Positions 34,059 through 42,614 of a DNA stretch of 64,000 nt are shown piece by piece. The translations under genes and the position numbers were made by a program. This DNA is from Haloarcula salina. Lineage in GTDB: Archaea; Halobacteriota; Halobacteria; Halobacteriales; Haloarculaceae. The notes under the pieces were generated by a model, which was not told the origin of the DNA, did no database searches, and was given only the letters and a program-made list of their open reading frames with translations. The stretch lies in assembly GCF_010119195.1 (NCBI RefSeq), contig NZ_WRXL01000004.1:248001-312000 (forward strand), read 5' to 3'. The stretch's first letter is position 1. Each line of letters opens with the position of its first letter.

Positions 34059-34580
34059 TCACACAGGCGCGGCGGGGTGGCGCCGTCGATACATCGAGAC
34101 GATACCGTAGCAGGTGACACAGCCGAAGGCGGCGACCCAGACGAACAGCGACAGCGCGCTCTCGGGTCCGTGGGCGGCGAACGAGGGCGCGCGGTCGGGA
34201 TTCGCCGCCAGCAGCGGCCAGAACAGGTTCGGGAAGAAGTAGTAGTCGGTCCCGCGGAACAGGATCGGATAGAAATCGCCCGCGAGGTGCGAGAGGTAGG
34301 CAGCGCTGAAGAGCAGGCCGAGTCTCCCCTCGCCACGTCGGTGTGCGAGGACGGTGACGCCAGCCAGAACGGGGAGGCTCACCACCAGCGAGTGGGCGAA
34401 CATTCGACCGCTGGGTAACACGTGGAACGTCCACGCCAGCGGCTTGTCGATCAGGTCGGGGAGCTGCGTCGCGAGTACGAGCAGTACCACGACCGTTCCG
34501 GTAGGCAGCCGACGCTTTCGGACCAGCGTGTACAGTGTCACCGGGAGGAGGGCGACGGCGAGGTGACCGAGGGGCAGCAT
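34059..34580 (-). CDS. YdjM/DUF457-type membrane metal-dependent hydrolase
   Basis: 173 residues with four or five hydrophobic segments. The conserved pattern of the LexA-induced YdjM/DUF457 family is present: MLPLGHLAVALL at the N-terminus, TQLPDLIDKP (Asp), RMFAHSLVVSLP (His) and SHLAGDFYPILF (His/Asp). These residues could bind a metal at the membrane. Biochemical function is not settled for the family. It follows the PGF-CTERM surface protein gene by 56 bases in the same direction. Confidence 0.8.
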   Translation of the reverse strand: MLPLGHLAVALLPVTLYTLVRKRRLPTGTVVVLLVLATQLPDLIDKPLAWTFHVLPSGRMFAHSLVVSLPVLAGVTVLAHRRGEGRLGLLFSAAYLSHLAGDFYPILFRGTDYYFFPNLFWPLLAANPDRAPSFAAHGPESALSLFVWVAAFGCVTCYGIVSMYRRRHPAAPV

Positions 34581-34636
34581 CTACCGGCACCAGGCGATAC
34601 CTGTACAAAAACTGTGCGGCGGTCGTGACCGGGGAC

Positions 34637-36256
34637 TTACCGCCGCCGGGCGAGGAAGCCCGCACCGAGCAGGGCGATAGTGGCGGCCAGGGCAGTGAAT
34701 CCCGGACCGCTCCCGCTCGTCGTCTGGACCGTCGGGGTGGCCTCGCCGTCGGTCGGGGGCTGTCCAGCGCCGCCCGCGGTGGTCGTCGCTTCGGTGTCCG
34801 CGGCCGTTTCCGTCGCGGTCGTCTCGTCGGTGGTCGTCGCTTCCGAATCCGTCGCCGTTCCGCTTCCGGCCGCGTCAGTCGTCTCGGTGTCGGTGGACGG
34901 AGCCGCCCCGCCGTCGGAGTTCGACCCGTCGCCGCCGTCACTGTCGTCACCACCGCTGTCGGAGTCGCCGGAACCACCGTCACCGGAACCACCCGCGCTT
35001 CCGTCGTCGCCGCCGCTCGGCGTCTCCGTCGCGTCGTCGGTTCCGTTCGAACTGTTGGCCTCGCTGAGCGAGACGGTCCCGGACTCGCTGTAGAACTGGC
35101 CCGTGTCTTCGCCGACCGCGACGTGGACGTACGTGTACGTCCCGTTCGGCCACGAGTCGGGGGTCTCGACGGTCACGTTCGCCGTCGGGTCGTCGGTGAC
35201 CGCCGCTCCGGAGGCGTGAATGACGCCGTCACCGGACCCCGCCTGTGGCGACGCCTCGGTGAAGACGAGTCCGAAGAGGCCGGGGAAACTGACCGCCGGA
35301 AGCGTCGGCGATCCTGCGAGGTCGACGCCGAGGACGCGATCGTCACCGGCCGTCGAGACGCCACTGACGCCGGTGATGGAGTTCTCGACGGACACCTGGT
35401 CTTCGGAGAGGGGACCGCTCAGTTCGCCGGACACCGTCACGGTGCTAGACTGACTCGCGAGTTCGTCCGGGCGGAACAGCACGACCGCGTGGGTGACCGA
35501 CTCGTCGTCCGCCGCGGTCTCGGCGGCAAAGGTCACGTTGTCACCGACGCTGTGTTGCGATCCCGTCGTCTCGACGGACGAGGCGTCGGTCTGGACTAGC
35601 GTCTGTTCGACGCCGACCACGGTCACGTTACCGTCCACGGAGACGTTCGTCCCGTCGACCGACAAGCCGGTCCCGTCGTCGACGGTCACCAGGAAGAAGC
35701 CGTACGTCCCGCCGTTTTCGGGGGTGTACGACGCGTCGAGCGCGCCGTCGTCGCTGATGGAACCGACGCCCTCATCGTCGTCCAACAGTTCGGCCGACGC
35801 GACGTCGGAGTCGTTACTGAAGACGGCTTCGAGGTCCGTCCCCGCGCCGCCGAGTCCGGTCGCGTTCGGGCGCTCGGACAGTCGAACGGCGAGGAGCTGG
35901 GCCTCCTCACCGGCGACCGCCGACGTTCCGGCGCCGGTCGTGGATTCGAAGCGCATCTCCATCGACTCGCCTGCCTGGTAGATCGTCATCGCGTCGCGGT
36001 TCAGCGGGATGTCGCCCGTCGACGCGGATTCGATGTTGACGAACGCGTTCGGGGCCGTAACCGTCGTCGCGCCTTCGGAGGTAGTTCGCAGCGGGAGCAG
36101 CGACCGCTCCCACACGTCGACGCCGTCGGTAACCGTCGTCGTCTGCCCGCTAGGAACGGGCGTCGCGACGGAGGTGGCGGCGAGCGGGGACGCGAGCAGC
36201 AACGTCGCTGCGATCGAGCATATCAGGGCGGTTTTGGCGGACTGGCGTGGTACCAT
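34637..36256 (-). CDS. PGF-CTERM surface glycoprotein
   Basis: 539 residues. A signal peptide (about 1-35) precedes a beta-rich ectodomain (about 40-400) with many N-glycosylation sequons (NVS, NVT, NGT). A Gly/Ser/Asp then Thr/Glu-rich low-complexity stalk (about 405-510) leads to the C-terminal sorting signal GPGFTALAATIALLGAGFL plus basic residues, the PGF-CTERM tripartite tag processed by archaeosortase. It is therefore lipid-anchored at the cell surface. The start at 36256 is supported by the TATA-like box at 36277-36287. It is a tandem paralogue of the gene at 36448-37770. Confidence 0.88.
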   Translation of the reverse strand: MVPRQSAKTALICSIAATLLLASPLAATSVATPVPSGQTTTVTDGVDVWERSLLPLRTTSEGATTVTAPNAFVNIESASTGDIPLNRDAMTIYQAGESMEMRFESTTGAGTSAVAGEEAQLLAVRLSERPNATGLGGAGTDLEAVFSNDSDVASAELLDDDEGVGSISDDGALDASYTPENGGTYGFFLVTVDDGTGLSVDGTNVSVDGNVTVVGVEQTLVQTDASSVETTGSQHSVGDNVTFAAETAADDESVTHAVVLFRPDELASQSSTVTVSGELSGPLSEDQVSVENSITGVSGVSTAGDDRVLGVDLAGSPTLPAVSFPGLFGLVFTEASPQAGSGDGVIHASGAAVTDDPTANVTVETPDSWPNGTYTYVHVAVGEDTGQFYSESGTVSLSEANSSNGTDDATETPSGGDDGSAGGSGDGGSGDSDSGGDDSDGGDGSNSDGGAAPSTDTETTDAAGSGTATDSEATTTDETTATETAADTEATTTAGGAGQPPTDGEATPTVQTTSGSGPGFTALAATIALLGAGFLARRR

Positions 36257-36276
36257 TGTCGAGAGTATCCAGTCCG

Positions 36277-36287
36277 TTATAATATAT
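36277..36287 (-). promoter_or_regulatory. TATA-like box for the PGF-CTERM gene
   Basis: TATATTATAA-type box on the reverse strand, centred about 26 bases before ATG 36256. It decides against the in-frame ATG at 36349 as start. Confidence 0.6.
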
Positions 36288-36447
36288 TTCTTTTGCACTG
36301 ACATTCTTGCAAGAAGTCTCGGTGAGCGGCGGTCGGATAGCGGGGTCACTCAGAGCCGTGGACAGGTGCACCCGATCGTCGTCGAGAAGGCCACTACTGC
36401 GGAAGTAAAAGCCGGGCCGGATCGCGTGATCCGAATAATCGCGCCCG

Positions 36448-37770
36448 TTACTCCTCGTCTGCTTCGGCGTCGTCAGGACCGCCGGCATCGTCGGGCGGGC
36501 CCTGTCCATCCGGACCGCCGGCATTGTCAGGCGGCCCCTGTCCGTTCTGACCGCCGGCCTGGCTCAGTGCGACGGTGCCACTGTCCGTGTACACCGTCCC
36601 GGTCTCGTTGCTGACCGCCACGTGGACGTACTCGTAGGCACCGTTCGGCCAGGTGTCGAGCGTTTCGACGGTGACGTTCGTACTCGGGCCGTCGGACGTG
36701 ACCGTCGCGGAGGCGTGGATCACGTCGCCCGAAGTGTTGCCGGTCGCCGTCGCTTCGGAGAGCACCATCCCGAACAGCCCCGCGAATCCGGTGGCCGGAA
36801 TCGACCGGAGATTGGAGACGTTCGTGTTCCCGATGATGGTATCGTTCTCGACCGTTGCGACGCCGCTAACCCGGTCCCAGGAGGTCTCGACGGAGACCTG
36901 CTCACCCGAGAAACTCTCGTTGAGTTCGCCGGTCACGCGCACGGTGCTAGACTGGCGCTGGAGTTCGCCCTTCCGGTACAGCATGACGGCGTGGGTGGCC
37001 GACTCGTTCTCGAGGTCCGTCTCCACGTCGAGCGTGACGTTGTCTCCGGGGTTGAGGCGATTTTCCGTTGGTTCGACCGACGAGGCGTCCTCGCGGACGA
37101 GCGCCTGTTCGACGCCGACGACGGTCACGTTCCCGTCCACGGCGACGGATTCGTTCTCCACGGACACGCCCGGTCCGTCGTCGACGGACACCAGCACGAA
37201 GGCGTACGCGCCGCTCGATTCAGGGGTGTAGGACGCGTCGAGTTCGCCGTCCTCGTCGAACGTCCCGACGCCCTCGGCGTCGTCGAGCAGTTCGGCCGAG
37301 GTCACGTTGGAGTTGTTCCGGAAGAGTCGCTCCAGATTCATCTGGACGCTGCCGTTACCGACGCCTTCCGCGCTCGGCGAGGCTGTCAGATTGACGGCGA
37401 GTAACTGTGCCTCCTCGCCAGCGAGCGAGGTCGTCCCCGCGCCGATACGGGACTCGAACGACATATTCACCGTCTGGTTGCGGTCGTACACCGTCAGCGT
37501 CCGCTTGTTCACCGGCAGGTCGCCGGTCGCGGCCGACTCGACGTTGATGAACGTCCGCGGTGCGACGACCGTCGTTGAGCCGTTCGTGGTCGTCCGCAGC
37601 GGGAGCGGAGAGCGGTTCCAGATGTCGACGTTCTCAGTGACTGCGGTCGTCTGTCCCTCGGCGACGGGCGTGGCCGCAGCGGGAGCCGTTGCGGCGAGCG
37701 GTGCGACCAGTACCAGCGCGACGGCCATCGTGGCGACGATCGCGGTTCGAACCGGTGGTGGGTCCGTCAT
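36448..37770 (-). CDS. Secreted surface-protein paralogue without PGF-CTERM
   Basis: 440 residues. The signal peptide (about 1-33) and the ectodomain clearly match the gene at 34637, for example SPLPLRTTTNGSTTVVAPR against LLPLRTTSEGATTVTAPN. Numerous sequons are present. In place of the stalk and sorting signal it ends in a short repeat of GGPDGQGPPDDA-like units and an acidic tail, with no membrane segment. It is therefore likely secreted freely or held by its partner. The start at 37770 (MTDPPPV) suits an AT-rich box near 37795-37801. GTG or ATG at 37779 is an alternative. Confidence 0.82.
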   Translation of the reverse strand: MTDPPPVRTAIVATMAVALVLVAPLAATAPAAATPVAEGQTTAVTENVDIWNRSPLPLRTTTNGSTTVVAPRTFINVESAATGDLPVNKRTLTVYDRNQTVNMSFESRIGAGTTSLAGEEAQLLAVNLTASPSAEGVGNGSVQMNLERLFRNNSNVTSAELLDDAEGVGTFDEDGELDASYTPESSGAYAFVLVSVDDGPGVSVENESVAVDGNVTVVGVEQALVREDASSVEPTENRLNPGDNVTLDVETDLENESATHAVMLYRKGELQRQSSTVRVTGELNESFSGEQVSVETSWDRVSGVATVENDTIIGNTNVSNLRSIPATGFAGLFGMVLSEATATGNTSGDVIHASATVTSDGPSTNVTVETLDTWPNGAYEYVHVAVSNETGTVYTDSGTVALSQAGGQNGQGPPDNAGGPDGQGPPDDAGGPDDAEADEE

Positions 37771-38001
37771 TACTGACACGATTCAAATGCATCCGGTATA
37801 GTTCTTGTGCAGTGACAAAACTACGTAGCCGTCGAATCCGACTATCGTCTGTGGGTTAGTCGGAATCCGCCGGCGAGACGTTCACCGAATCTATGATTAT
37901 CGGTTACTGATATATATCTATTAGTAAGTGTGATATATTCGAATAAAAGTGGAACGCAAACGTAAGTGTCGCAGATCGGTTCGTTGATCCCGACGATCCT
38001 G

Positions 38002-38035
38002 CTCCGTGGATCTTCCCGCACTGTGTGCGAGGGAA
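38002..38035. repeat. 34-bp perfect direct repeat, copy 1
   Basis: Begins GCTCCGTGGATCTTCCCG and ends in GTGCGAGGGA, which is also the start of the tRNA-Leu 3-prime piece. The identical copy is at 38197-38230. Confidence 0.9.
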
Positions 38036-38129
38036 GGGATTCGAGCCCTTGGACCACCGGAAGACTCGCGCCGCTCGTCTTCCGAGCCCTCGTTCGCTTC
38101 GCTCACGAGGACCCCTACGGGAGCGGATC
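38027..38129 (-). pseudogene. Interrupted tRNA-Leu copy or attachment-site remnant
   Basis: 38027-38056 matches the 3-prime end and T-arm of the tRNA-Leu gene (38318-38347) with two mismatches. 38109-38129 matches the variable-arm and anticodon-stem region (38343-38363) exactly. About 50 unrelated bases separate the two. The D-arm and 5-prime acceptor half are missing. Either a decayed tRNA duplicate or the trace left by an element that used the tRNA 3-prime end for integration. Confidence 0.7.
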
Positions 38130-38196
38130 GTGAGGCCGTCGGTGGAGACGGACCTCTCATCAAGGAGTATCTGTCAGGAGTTTGCGAGGGAAGATC

Positions 38197-38230
38197 GCTC
38201 CGTGGATCTTCCCGCACTGTGTGCGAGGGA
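38197..38230. repeat. 34-bp perfect direct repeat, copy 2
   Basis: Identical to 38002-38035, 195 bases further on. Together with the tRNA pieces it shows repeated duplication next to the tRNA gene. Confidence 0.9.
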
Positions 38231-38317
38231 CCGTGGTGGCCCTCGTCCCGACCGCTTTCACGACCCGGGCGTCGTCGCCTTCGGCGACCGCGCCCGGCGG
38301 CGATAGCGGTCGGTCAG

Positions 38318-38401
38318 TGCGAGGGAAGGGATTTGAACCCTTGGACCCCTACGGGAGCGGATCTTGAGTCCGCCGCCGTTTCCTGGCTTGGCTACCCTCG
38401 C
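38318..38401 (-). tRNA. tRNA-Leu (CAA)
   Basis: The reverse strand folds as a class II tRNA. The acceptor GCGAGGG pairs with CCCTCGC. The D-arm contains GCCAAGCCAGG, the anticodon stem GCGGA/TCCGC encloses the loop CTCAAGA (anticodon CAA), the long variable arm is TCCCGTAGGGGTCC, and the T-loop is TTCAAAT. The discriminator A is at 38318 and CCA is not encoded. No intron is seen. Confidence 0.95.
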
Positions 38402-38505
38402 ACGCGTGCTCGCAGGATCTACTCGGAGGGTGCGGTATAAAGGTCGTACGAATGCGGACCGTCCGAACCGGAGGGTTGACCCGCGCGGACACCGATAGGC
38501 GTGAT

Positions 38506-38988
38506 ATGGACGACCACACGCGGGACCCGACGGTCGACCCGCCTGCGGGGGACCCGTCGGGGTGGCGGGCCGACGGGCGGTGGGAGCACGAGACGCTCCG
38601 CCGAGCGGTCGTACACGGGGTCCGGCTCTACAACTCCGGCGAGTTCCACGAGTCGCACGACTGCTTCGAGGACGAGTGGTACAACTACGGCCGGGGCTCG
38701 ACCGAGTCGAAGTTCCTCCACGGGATGGTTCAGGTGGCCGCGGGGGCGTACAAGCACTTCGACTTCGAGGACGACGACGGGATGCGGTCGCTGTTCCGGA
38801 CCTCGCTCCAGTACTTCCGGGGGGTCCCGAACGACTACTACGGGGTCGACTTGCTCGACGTTCGCACCGTCGTCACGAACGCTCTCACGGACCCGACGGC
38901 GCTGCACGGCTGGCAGATCCGACTCGACGGCGACTATCCCACCTGCCGGCCGGAGGACATCGAGTTCGCGGAGTCGCTGGATCACTGA
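38506..38988 (+). CDS. DUF309 family protein
   Basis: 160 residues. The family signature is clear: [20 protein letters not shown] with CFEDEWY, then [19 protein letters not shown] and [15 protein letters not shown]309 proteins are small all-helical proteins of unknown function with conserved His and Glu residues that could bind a metal. ATG 38506 was chosen; the upstream in-frame ATG at 38452 adds residues of no family character. It is followed by the deacylase gene 44 bases downstream and may be co-transcribed. Confidence 0.85.
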   Translation: MDDHTRDPTVDPPAGDPSGWRADGRWEHETLRRAVVHGVRLYNSGEFHESHDCFEDEWYNYGRGSTESKFLHGMVQVAAGAYKHFDFEDDDGMRSLFRTSLQYFRGVPNDYYGVDLLDVRTVVTNALTDPTALHGWQIRLDGDYPTCRPEDIEFAESLDH

Positions 38989-39032
38989 CCGAATCGGGCA
39001 GTTCTAAAGGCTGGGTCGGCTATCCACGATAA

Positions 39033-39821
39033 ATGCGTATCGAGCAACTGGGCGACGGGGAGCCCGAGATTGCCGTGATAGGGAGTATCCACGGGGACGA
39101 GCCGTGCGGACGCGACGGGATCGAGGCGGTACTCGCCGACCCCCCGGACGTCCAGCGACCGGTGAAGTTCGTCGTCGCGAACGAGGAGGCCCTCGACGCC
39201 GGGGTTCGCTACCTCGACACCGACCTCAATCGGGCGTTCCCCGGCGACCCTGACAGCGACCTCCACGAGGAGCGCCTCGCCGCCCGCTTGACGGCGGAAC
39301 TCGCGGACTGTACGGTCCTCGGACTGCACTCGACGCAGTCCTACGACGGGATGTTCGCGCTCGTCGACGAGATCACGCCGATGGTCCGGCGCGTCTGCCC
39401 GCGGCTCTCGATCGACGCGGTCGTCCGGACCGAGGGGGCCAACGAGGGGCGCATCTTCTCTGCGATTCCGGCGACGATCGAGGTCGAGTGCGGCTACCAG
39501 GGCTCGGCGGCGGCCGCGGAGAACGCCGAGCGGGTGATCCGGGAGTTCCTCGCAGCGACCGGCGTCACCGAATCCGACCCGAACGCCATCCAGGACTCGC
39601 TGCCGGTGTTCCAGTTGCGCGACCCGATCCCGAAGGCAGCGGCCGGCGAGTACGAGGTGTACGCCCGGAACTTCGAGGCCGTGACCGAGGGCGAACCGAT
39701 CGCCGCTGCCGACGGCAAGCAGATCGTCGCGGATGAGCCGTTCCACCCGGTGTTGCTCTCCGCGTACGGCTACGAGGACGTGTTCGGATACACGGCCGAC
39801 CGCATCGGCGTACTGGACTGA
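39033..39821 (+). CDS. Succinylglutamate desuccinylase/aspartoacylase-like zinc hydrolase
   Basis: 262 residues. The M14-type zinc site is visible: His20 and Glu23 in GSIHGDEPCG and a second His in VLGLHSTQSYDG near 108. An Arg region follows DTDLNRAFPGDPDSD near 67-80, as in aspartoacylases. It should remove an acyl group from an N-acyl amino acid, or cleave an amide at a peptide end. The C-terminal part (about 190-262) is a beta domain. The window contains a second, longer member at 62677. Confidence 0.87.
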   Translation: MRIEQLGDGEPEIAVIGSIHGDEPCGRDGIEAVLADPPDVQRPVKFVVANEEALDAGVRYLDTDLNRAFPGDPDSDLHEERLAARLTAELADCTVLGLHSTQSYDGMFALVDEITPMVRRVCPRLSIDAVVRTEGANEGRIFSAIPATIEVECGYQGSAAAAENAERVIREFLAATGVTESDPNAIQDSLPVFQLRDPIPKAAAGEYEVYARNFEAVTEGEPIAAADGKQIVADEPFHPVLLSAYGYEDVFGYTADRIGVLD

Positions 39822-39943
39822 GCGACGGATCGCGGAGCCGGGTGTCGCGGCGACAGCCCACAGCGGACCTGCCGTCCGCTCGTGTCAGGGCCACAAGATA
39901 CGCAAAGCACTTGTCCACGGTGTCGAAACGGGGAGACGCGACA

Positions 39944-40513
39944 ATGCCCTCCAAACGCACGCTCGCAGGCCTGGGAAGCCTCGCCGCCGTCGTCGGCTTC
40001 TCGGGCGTCGCAGCCGCACAGTCACCAACAGCAGGCACCGGTCTCGGCTTGCCGGTCCGAATGGGAATCCGGTTCGGCGTCGCAGCCGTCATCTATCTCG
40101 TCCTCGGCGGGGCCTGTGCCGCCCTCGGCCCCGAGTACACGACGAACAGGGTGCGAGAGATTCAGGACGACCCCGGCAGCGCGTTCGGCTGGGGCTTCGT
40201 CGTCGGCCTCCTCGTCCCCGTCGGGCTCGTCCTGCTGGCGATCACCATCATCGGGCTCATCGTCACGATTCCGGGTCTCCTCCTCCTCGCGGTCCTCCAG
40301 TTCATCGGGTTCGGCGTGACGGCCGTCTGGCTCGGCAACACGGTGGCCGGGACCCGCGGGGAGTCGGTCGGCGCGAAAGACGCCGTCGTCGGCGCGATCG
40401 TCCTGGCGATTCCGTTCGCGATCCCCCTGATCGGACAACTGCTCGTCAATCTCGTCGGCTGGTTCGGTCTCGGCGTGGTCGGACGGAACGTCTACGAGAA
40501 CTGGAAGGACTGA
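39944..40513 (+). CDS. Membrane protein with N-terminal signal and four helices
   Basis: 189 residues. A signal-like segment (about 7-25, ending AAAQSPT), then hydrophobic stretches at about 40-60, 80-105, 105-130 and 145-175, with a polar loop GPEYTTNRVREIQDDPGSAF. The pattern resembles haloarchaeal DUF8173-type or bactofilin-associated membrane proteins, but I cannot name a function. ATG 39944 was chosen because it starts a sensible signal peptide; the earlier in-frame start at 39842 adds Arg-rich residues. Confidence 0.68.
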   Translation: MPSKRTLAGLGSLAAVVGFSGVAAAQSPTAGTGLGLPVRMGIRFGVAAVIYLVLGGACAALGPEYTTNRVREIQDDPGSAFGWGFVVGLLVPVGLVLLAITIIGLIVTIPGLLLLAVLQFIGFGVTAVWLGNTVAGTRGESVGAKDAVVGAIVLAIPFAIPLIGQLLVNLVGWFGLGVVGRNVYENWKD

Positions 40514-40534
40514 GCGCGCCTCGGTCCGGACGCC

Positions 40535-40987
40535 TCAGGTGTCTTCCGGCGGTTCGAACTCCACCAGCGTCAGGTCACGGTCGAGCATGCAGTAGTCGTG
40601 GGGCGGGTCGCCGACGATGTCGTCGATGCGGTACTCGCCGTCGAAGTCGGCCCCGGCGGGCTCGCAGTAGGGATGACTGGGGCACTCGGTGTGCGGACAC
40701 GGGCCCGCCAGTTTCGCTTTGCTGCCCGCATAAGCCCCCTTCGACGGCACGTTCGCCCGGATCGGTGCGGGCTCGACCTCGACCGCCCGGACGCCGTCCT
40801 GATGGACCGCGCAGTCGAGCGTCTGCCCGCTCTGTCTGATGTCGGTGATGCGGTACCGGCGGTCGGCCGTGAGATTGAGGCACTGGTCGCGGTACGGACA
40901 GCCCTCGCAGCCGCTGGCCTCGCCGCGGTAGACGAACTCCTCGCCGACCTCCGCGAGACGGGTCCCGACGAGCGTGACAGTGGTCAT
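40535..40987 (-). CDS. UPF0179 family protein
   Basis: 150 residues with eight or more Cys arranged in pairs: GCEGCPYRDQCLNL near 25-38, then CAVH, GPCPHTECPSHPYC near 110 and CMLDRD. This is the conserved archaeal UPF0179 family, thought to bind metal or an iron-sulfur centre through these residues. Function unknown. Start at 40987 (MTTVTLVG); an in-frame ATG three codons upstream is also possible. It converges with the membrane protein at 39944. Confidence 0.9.
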   Translation of the reverse strand: MTTVTLVGTRLAEVGEEFVYRGEASGCEGCPYRDQCLNLTADRRYRITDIRQSGQTLDCAVHQDGVRAVEVEPAPIRANVPSKGAYAGSKAKLAGPCPHTECPSHPYCEPAGADFDGEYRIDDIVGDPPHDYCMLDRDLTLVEFEPPEDT

Positions 40988-41020
40988 AGCCGTCACTATA
41001 CGACCGGCGGGGTAAAGGTG

Positions 41021-41398
41021 TCAGGTCCGACCCGTCAGGTCGTCGAGTTCGTCGAGGTAGGCGTCGCGGGGCACCTGATACAGCGAGCGGTAGTCGAGCG
41101 AGCCCGCGGCGAAGCGGTTCGCCAGGTCGACCGCCCCCTCGACGGCCGCGTCGCGGGTCTCGTACGAGTCGGCGTCGCGTTCGACCTCGGGTTCGAGGTA
41201 GAGCGTGACGTACCAGTCCTGTCCGGTCCGGTCCGCGCCGGGACGGCGGGTCCGTCGCCCGCGCGTGAGATAGATCGTCGGGAGGCAAGGGGCGGGAAAG
41301 CGTTCGGTGTCGAACACGTCCGGGCGGTAGGCGAGGATGAGTTTCTCCTCGGTCTCGTTCCACACCGTCCAGTCCGACGCCAGGGCCGACAGGTCCAT
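41021..41398 (-). CDS. DUF5820-like haloarchaeal protein
   Basis: 125 residues from ATG 41398 (MDLSALASDW). Recognisable conserved pieces are VWNETEEKLILAYRPDVFDT, PAPCLPTIYLTRGRR, YVTLYLEPEVERDADSY and LYQVPRDAYLDELDDLTGRT. The family is small, soluble and of unknown role. The reverse frame stays open far upstream, but only this part has protein character. It is divergent from the HTH gene at 41498, with 99 bases between the starts. Confidence 0.78.
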   Translation of the reverse strand: MDLSALASDWTVWNETEEKLILAYRPDVFDTERFPAPCLPTIYLTRGRRTRRPGADRTGQDWYVTLYLEPEVERDADSYETRDAAVEGAVDLANRFAAGSLDYRSLYQVPRDAYLDELDDLTGRT

Positions 41399-41497
41399 AC
41401 GCGTCGATTCGGTGCGATGGGCAAGAATCCAGCGGGTCGGCGGCAGTGATGTTGGCCACCGGACAGTTTTACGGGGAAGTCGGTCGAATGTCGAGAC

Positions 41498-42160
41498 ATG
41501 ACATCCATCGCCCGGTTCACGCTGCCGGCGGCCTCGTTCCCACTGGGTGCGGTGTTCGACGACCGACCGTCGGCGACGTTCGAACTCGACCGCGTAGTGC
41601 CGAGCGGCGACACGGCGATGCCGTACTTCTGGGTGACGGACGCCGACCTCGACGCGGTGCTGGACGCGCTCGAGGGGATCCACGAACTGCGGGCCGTCAC
41701 GCTCATGGAGCGAGTCGACGGGAAGGGGCTGTTCAAGGCGGTCTGGAAGCCCGAGTACCTCGGCATCATGCAGGCCATCGCCGAGTCGGGCGTCACGGTC
41801 GTGTCGGCCAGCGGGTCGCGAGAGGGGTGGCTGTTCGAACTCCGGGACGAGAACGGCGAGTGCATCTCGGCGTTTCAGGCCTACTGCACGGAACACGGCA
41901 TCGACGTGAGGCTCACGCAACTCAGTCGTCTGGCGGACCAGAGCGACGGCGCGGCGACGCTCACGGCCCGACAGCGCGAGGCGCTGCTGCTCGCCTACGA
42001 GCGGGGGTACTACGACGAGTCGGACCGACCCGACCTCGAATCGCTGGCGGCCGAACTCGGCATCTCGCGGCAGGCCTACTCCGCCAGGCTCCGTCGTGGG
42101 TACCGGAACCTCGTCGAGACGACGCTCGTTCCGGACCGAGACGGGATCCAGACGGCGTGA
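41498..42160 (+). CDS. Bacterio-opsin-activator-type HTH regulator
   Basis: 220 residues. A BAT GAF/HTH-associated N-terminal domain (about 1-145, MTSIARFTLPAASFPLGAVF) is followed by an HTH_10 region (about 152-205, LTARQREALLLAYERGYYDE and LAAELGISRQAYSARLRRGY). This form is typical of haloarchaeal bat-like activators. It is followed after 454 bases by the prkA operon in the same direction, so it could regulate that operon; that is inference from position. Confidence 0.9.
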   Translation: MTSIARFTLPAASFPLGAVFDDRPSATFELDRVVPSGDTAMPYFWVTDADLDAVLDALEGIHELRAVTLMERVDGKGLFKAVWKPEYLGIMQAIAESGVTVVSASGSREGWLFELRDENGECISAFQAYCTEHGIDVRLTQLSRLADQSDGAATLTARQREALLLAYERGYYDESDRPDLESLAAELGISRQAYSARLRRGYRNLVETTLVPDRDGIQTA

Positions 42161-42614
42161 GGCCGAGCAGCGCGTTACCGACCGCCTGAAGCCGTATCGA
42201 CGGCGATACTTATAAACAGAGTCAATCGGCGTCCCGGTAGTTGCCACTTGGATACGTTGCCATCGCCGCATTCCGGACCGGTTCGGCGGTGTACACATCC
42301 GGCGTTATATGCGTGTCGGGAAAAGGTACTTATTCGCGAAAGGCTCATACAATAAATAGTATCGGAAACAGTCTCGCACTGTCACCCGTTACCATTCCGG
42401 GAGGCGTCCCCGCGTTCCCCCGGGGTAGGTCAGCCATGGAAGGGCACACCCGTCGACCCGCATCGGTGGGTCATCCGGCGTCCGCACCCGAGCGCGCACG
42501 GAGCGAGCGGTATCGACGACGGACTGTCTCCGAAACGAATCCGCGGGACTTCCCCCGCGACGTCTGTGGCGTGGTCGGCCACGTGCATCCACGAGACGAC
42601 TGCACTGAGATAGC
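42161..42614. other. Intergenic promoter/leader region of the prkA operon
   Basis: The left 200 bases hold several TATA-like elements (CTTATAAAC near 42208, GTTATATG near 42304, CTTATTCG near 42328, AATAAATAG near 42350). The following 250 bases are GC-rich with local self-complementary stretches such as GGGAGGCGTCCCC. If any of these boxes is used, prkA1 has an unusually long 5-prime leader for a haloarchaeon. A 60-codon frame ending at the prkA1 start has no protein character. Confidence 0.5.

Larger units (their letters stand above)
37771..38317. other. Gene-free stretch with tRNA-derived duplications
   Basis: No protein gene. The first 200 bases are AT-rich; from 38002 on there are a 34-base direct repeat and two pieces copied from the adjacent tRNA-Leu gene. 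Open frames here translate tRNA sequence and are not real. Confidence 0.7.

Noticed and set aside
38066-38110. Small CRISPR-like or hairpin array in the tRNA-flanking region
   Set aside because: Only one inverted repeat (GGAAGAC/GTCTTCC) and no regular repeat-spacer pattern.
38006-38440. Forward frame of 144 codons across the tRNA-Leu region
   Set aside because: Its translation is that of tRNA sequence and its duplicated pieces (such as [17 protein letters not shown]), a common annotation artefact.
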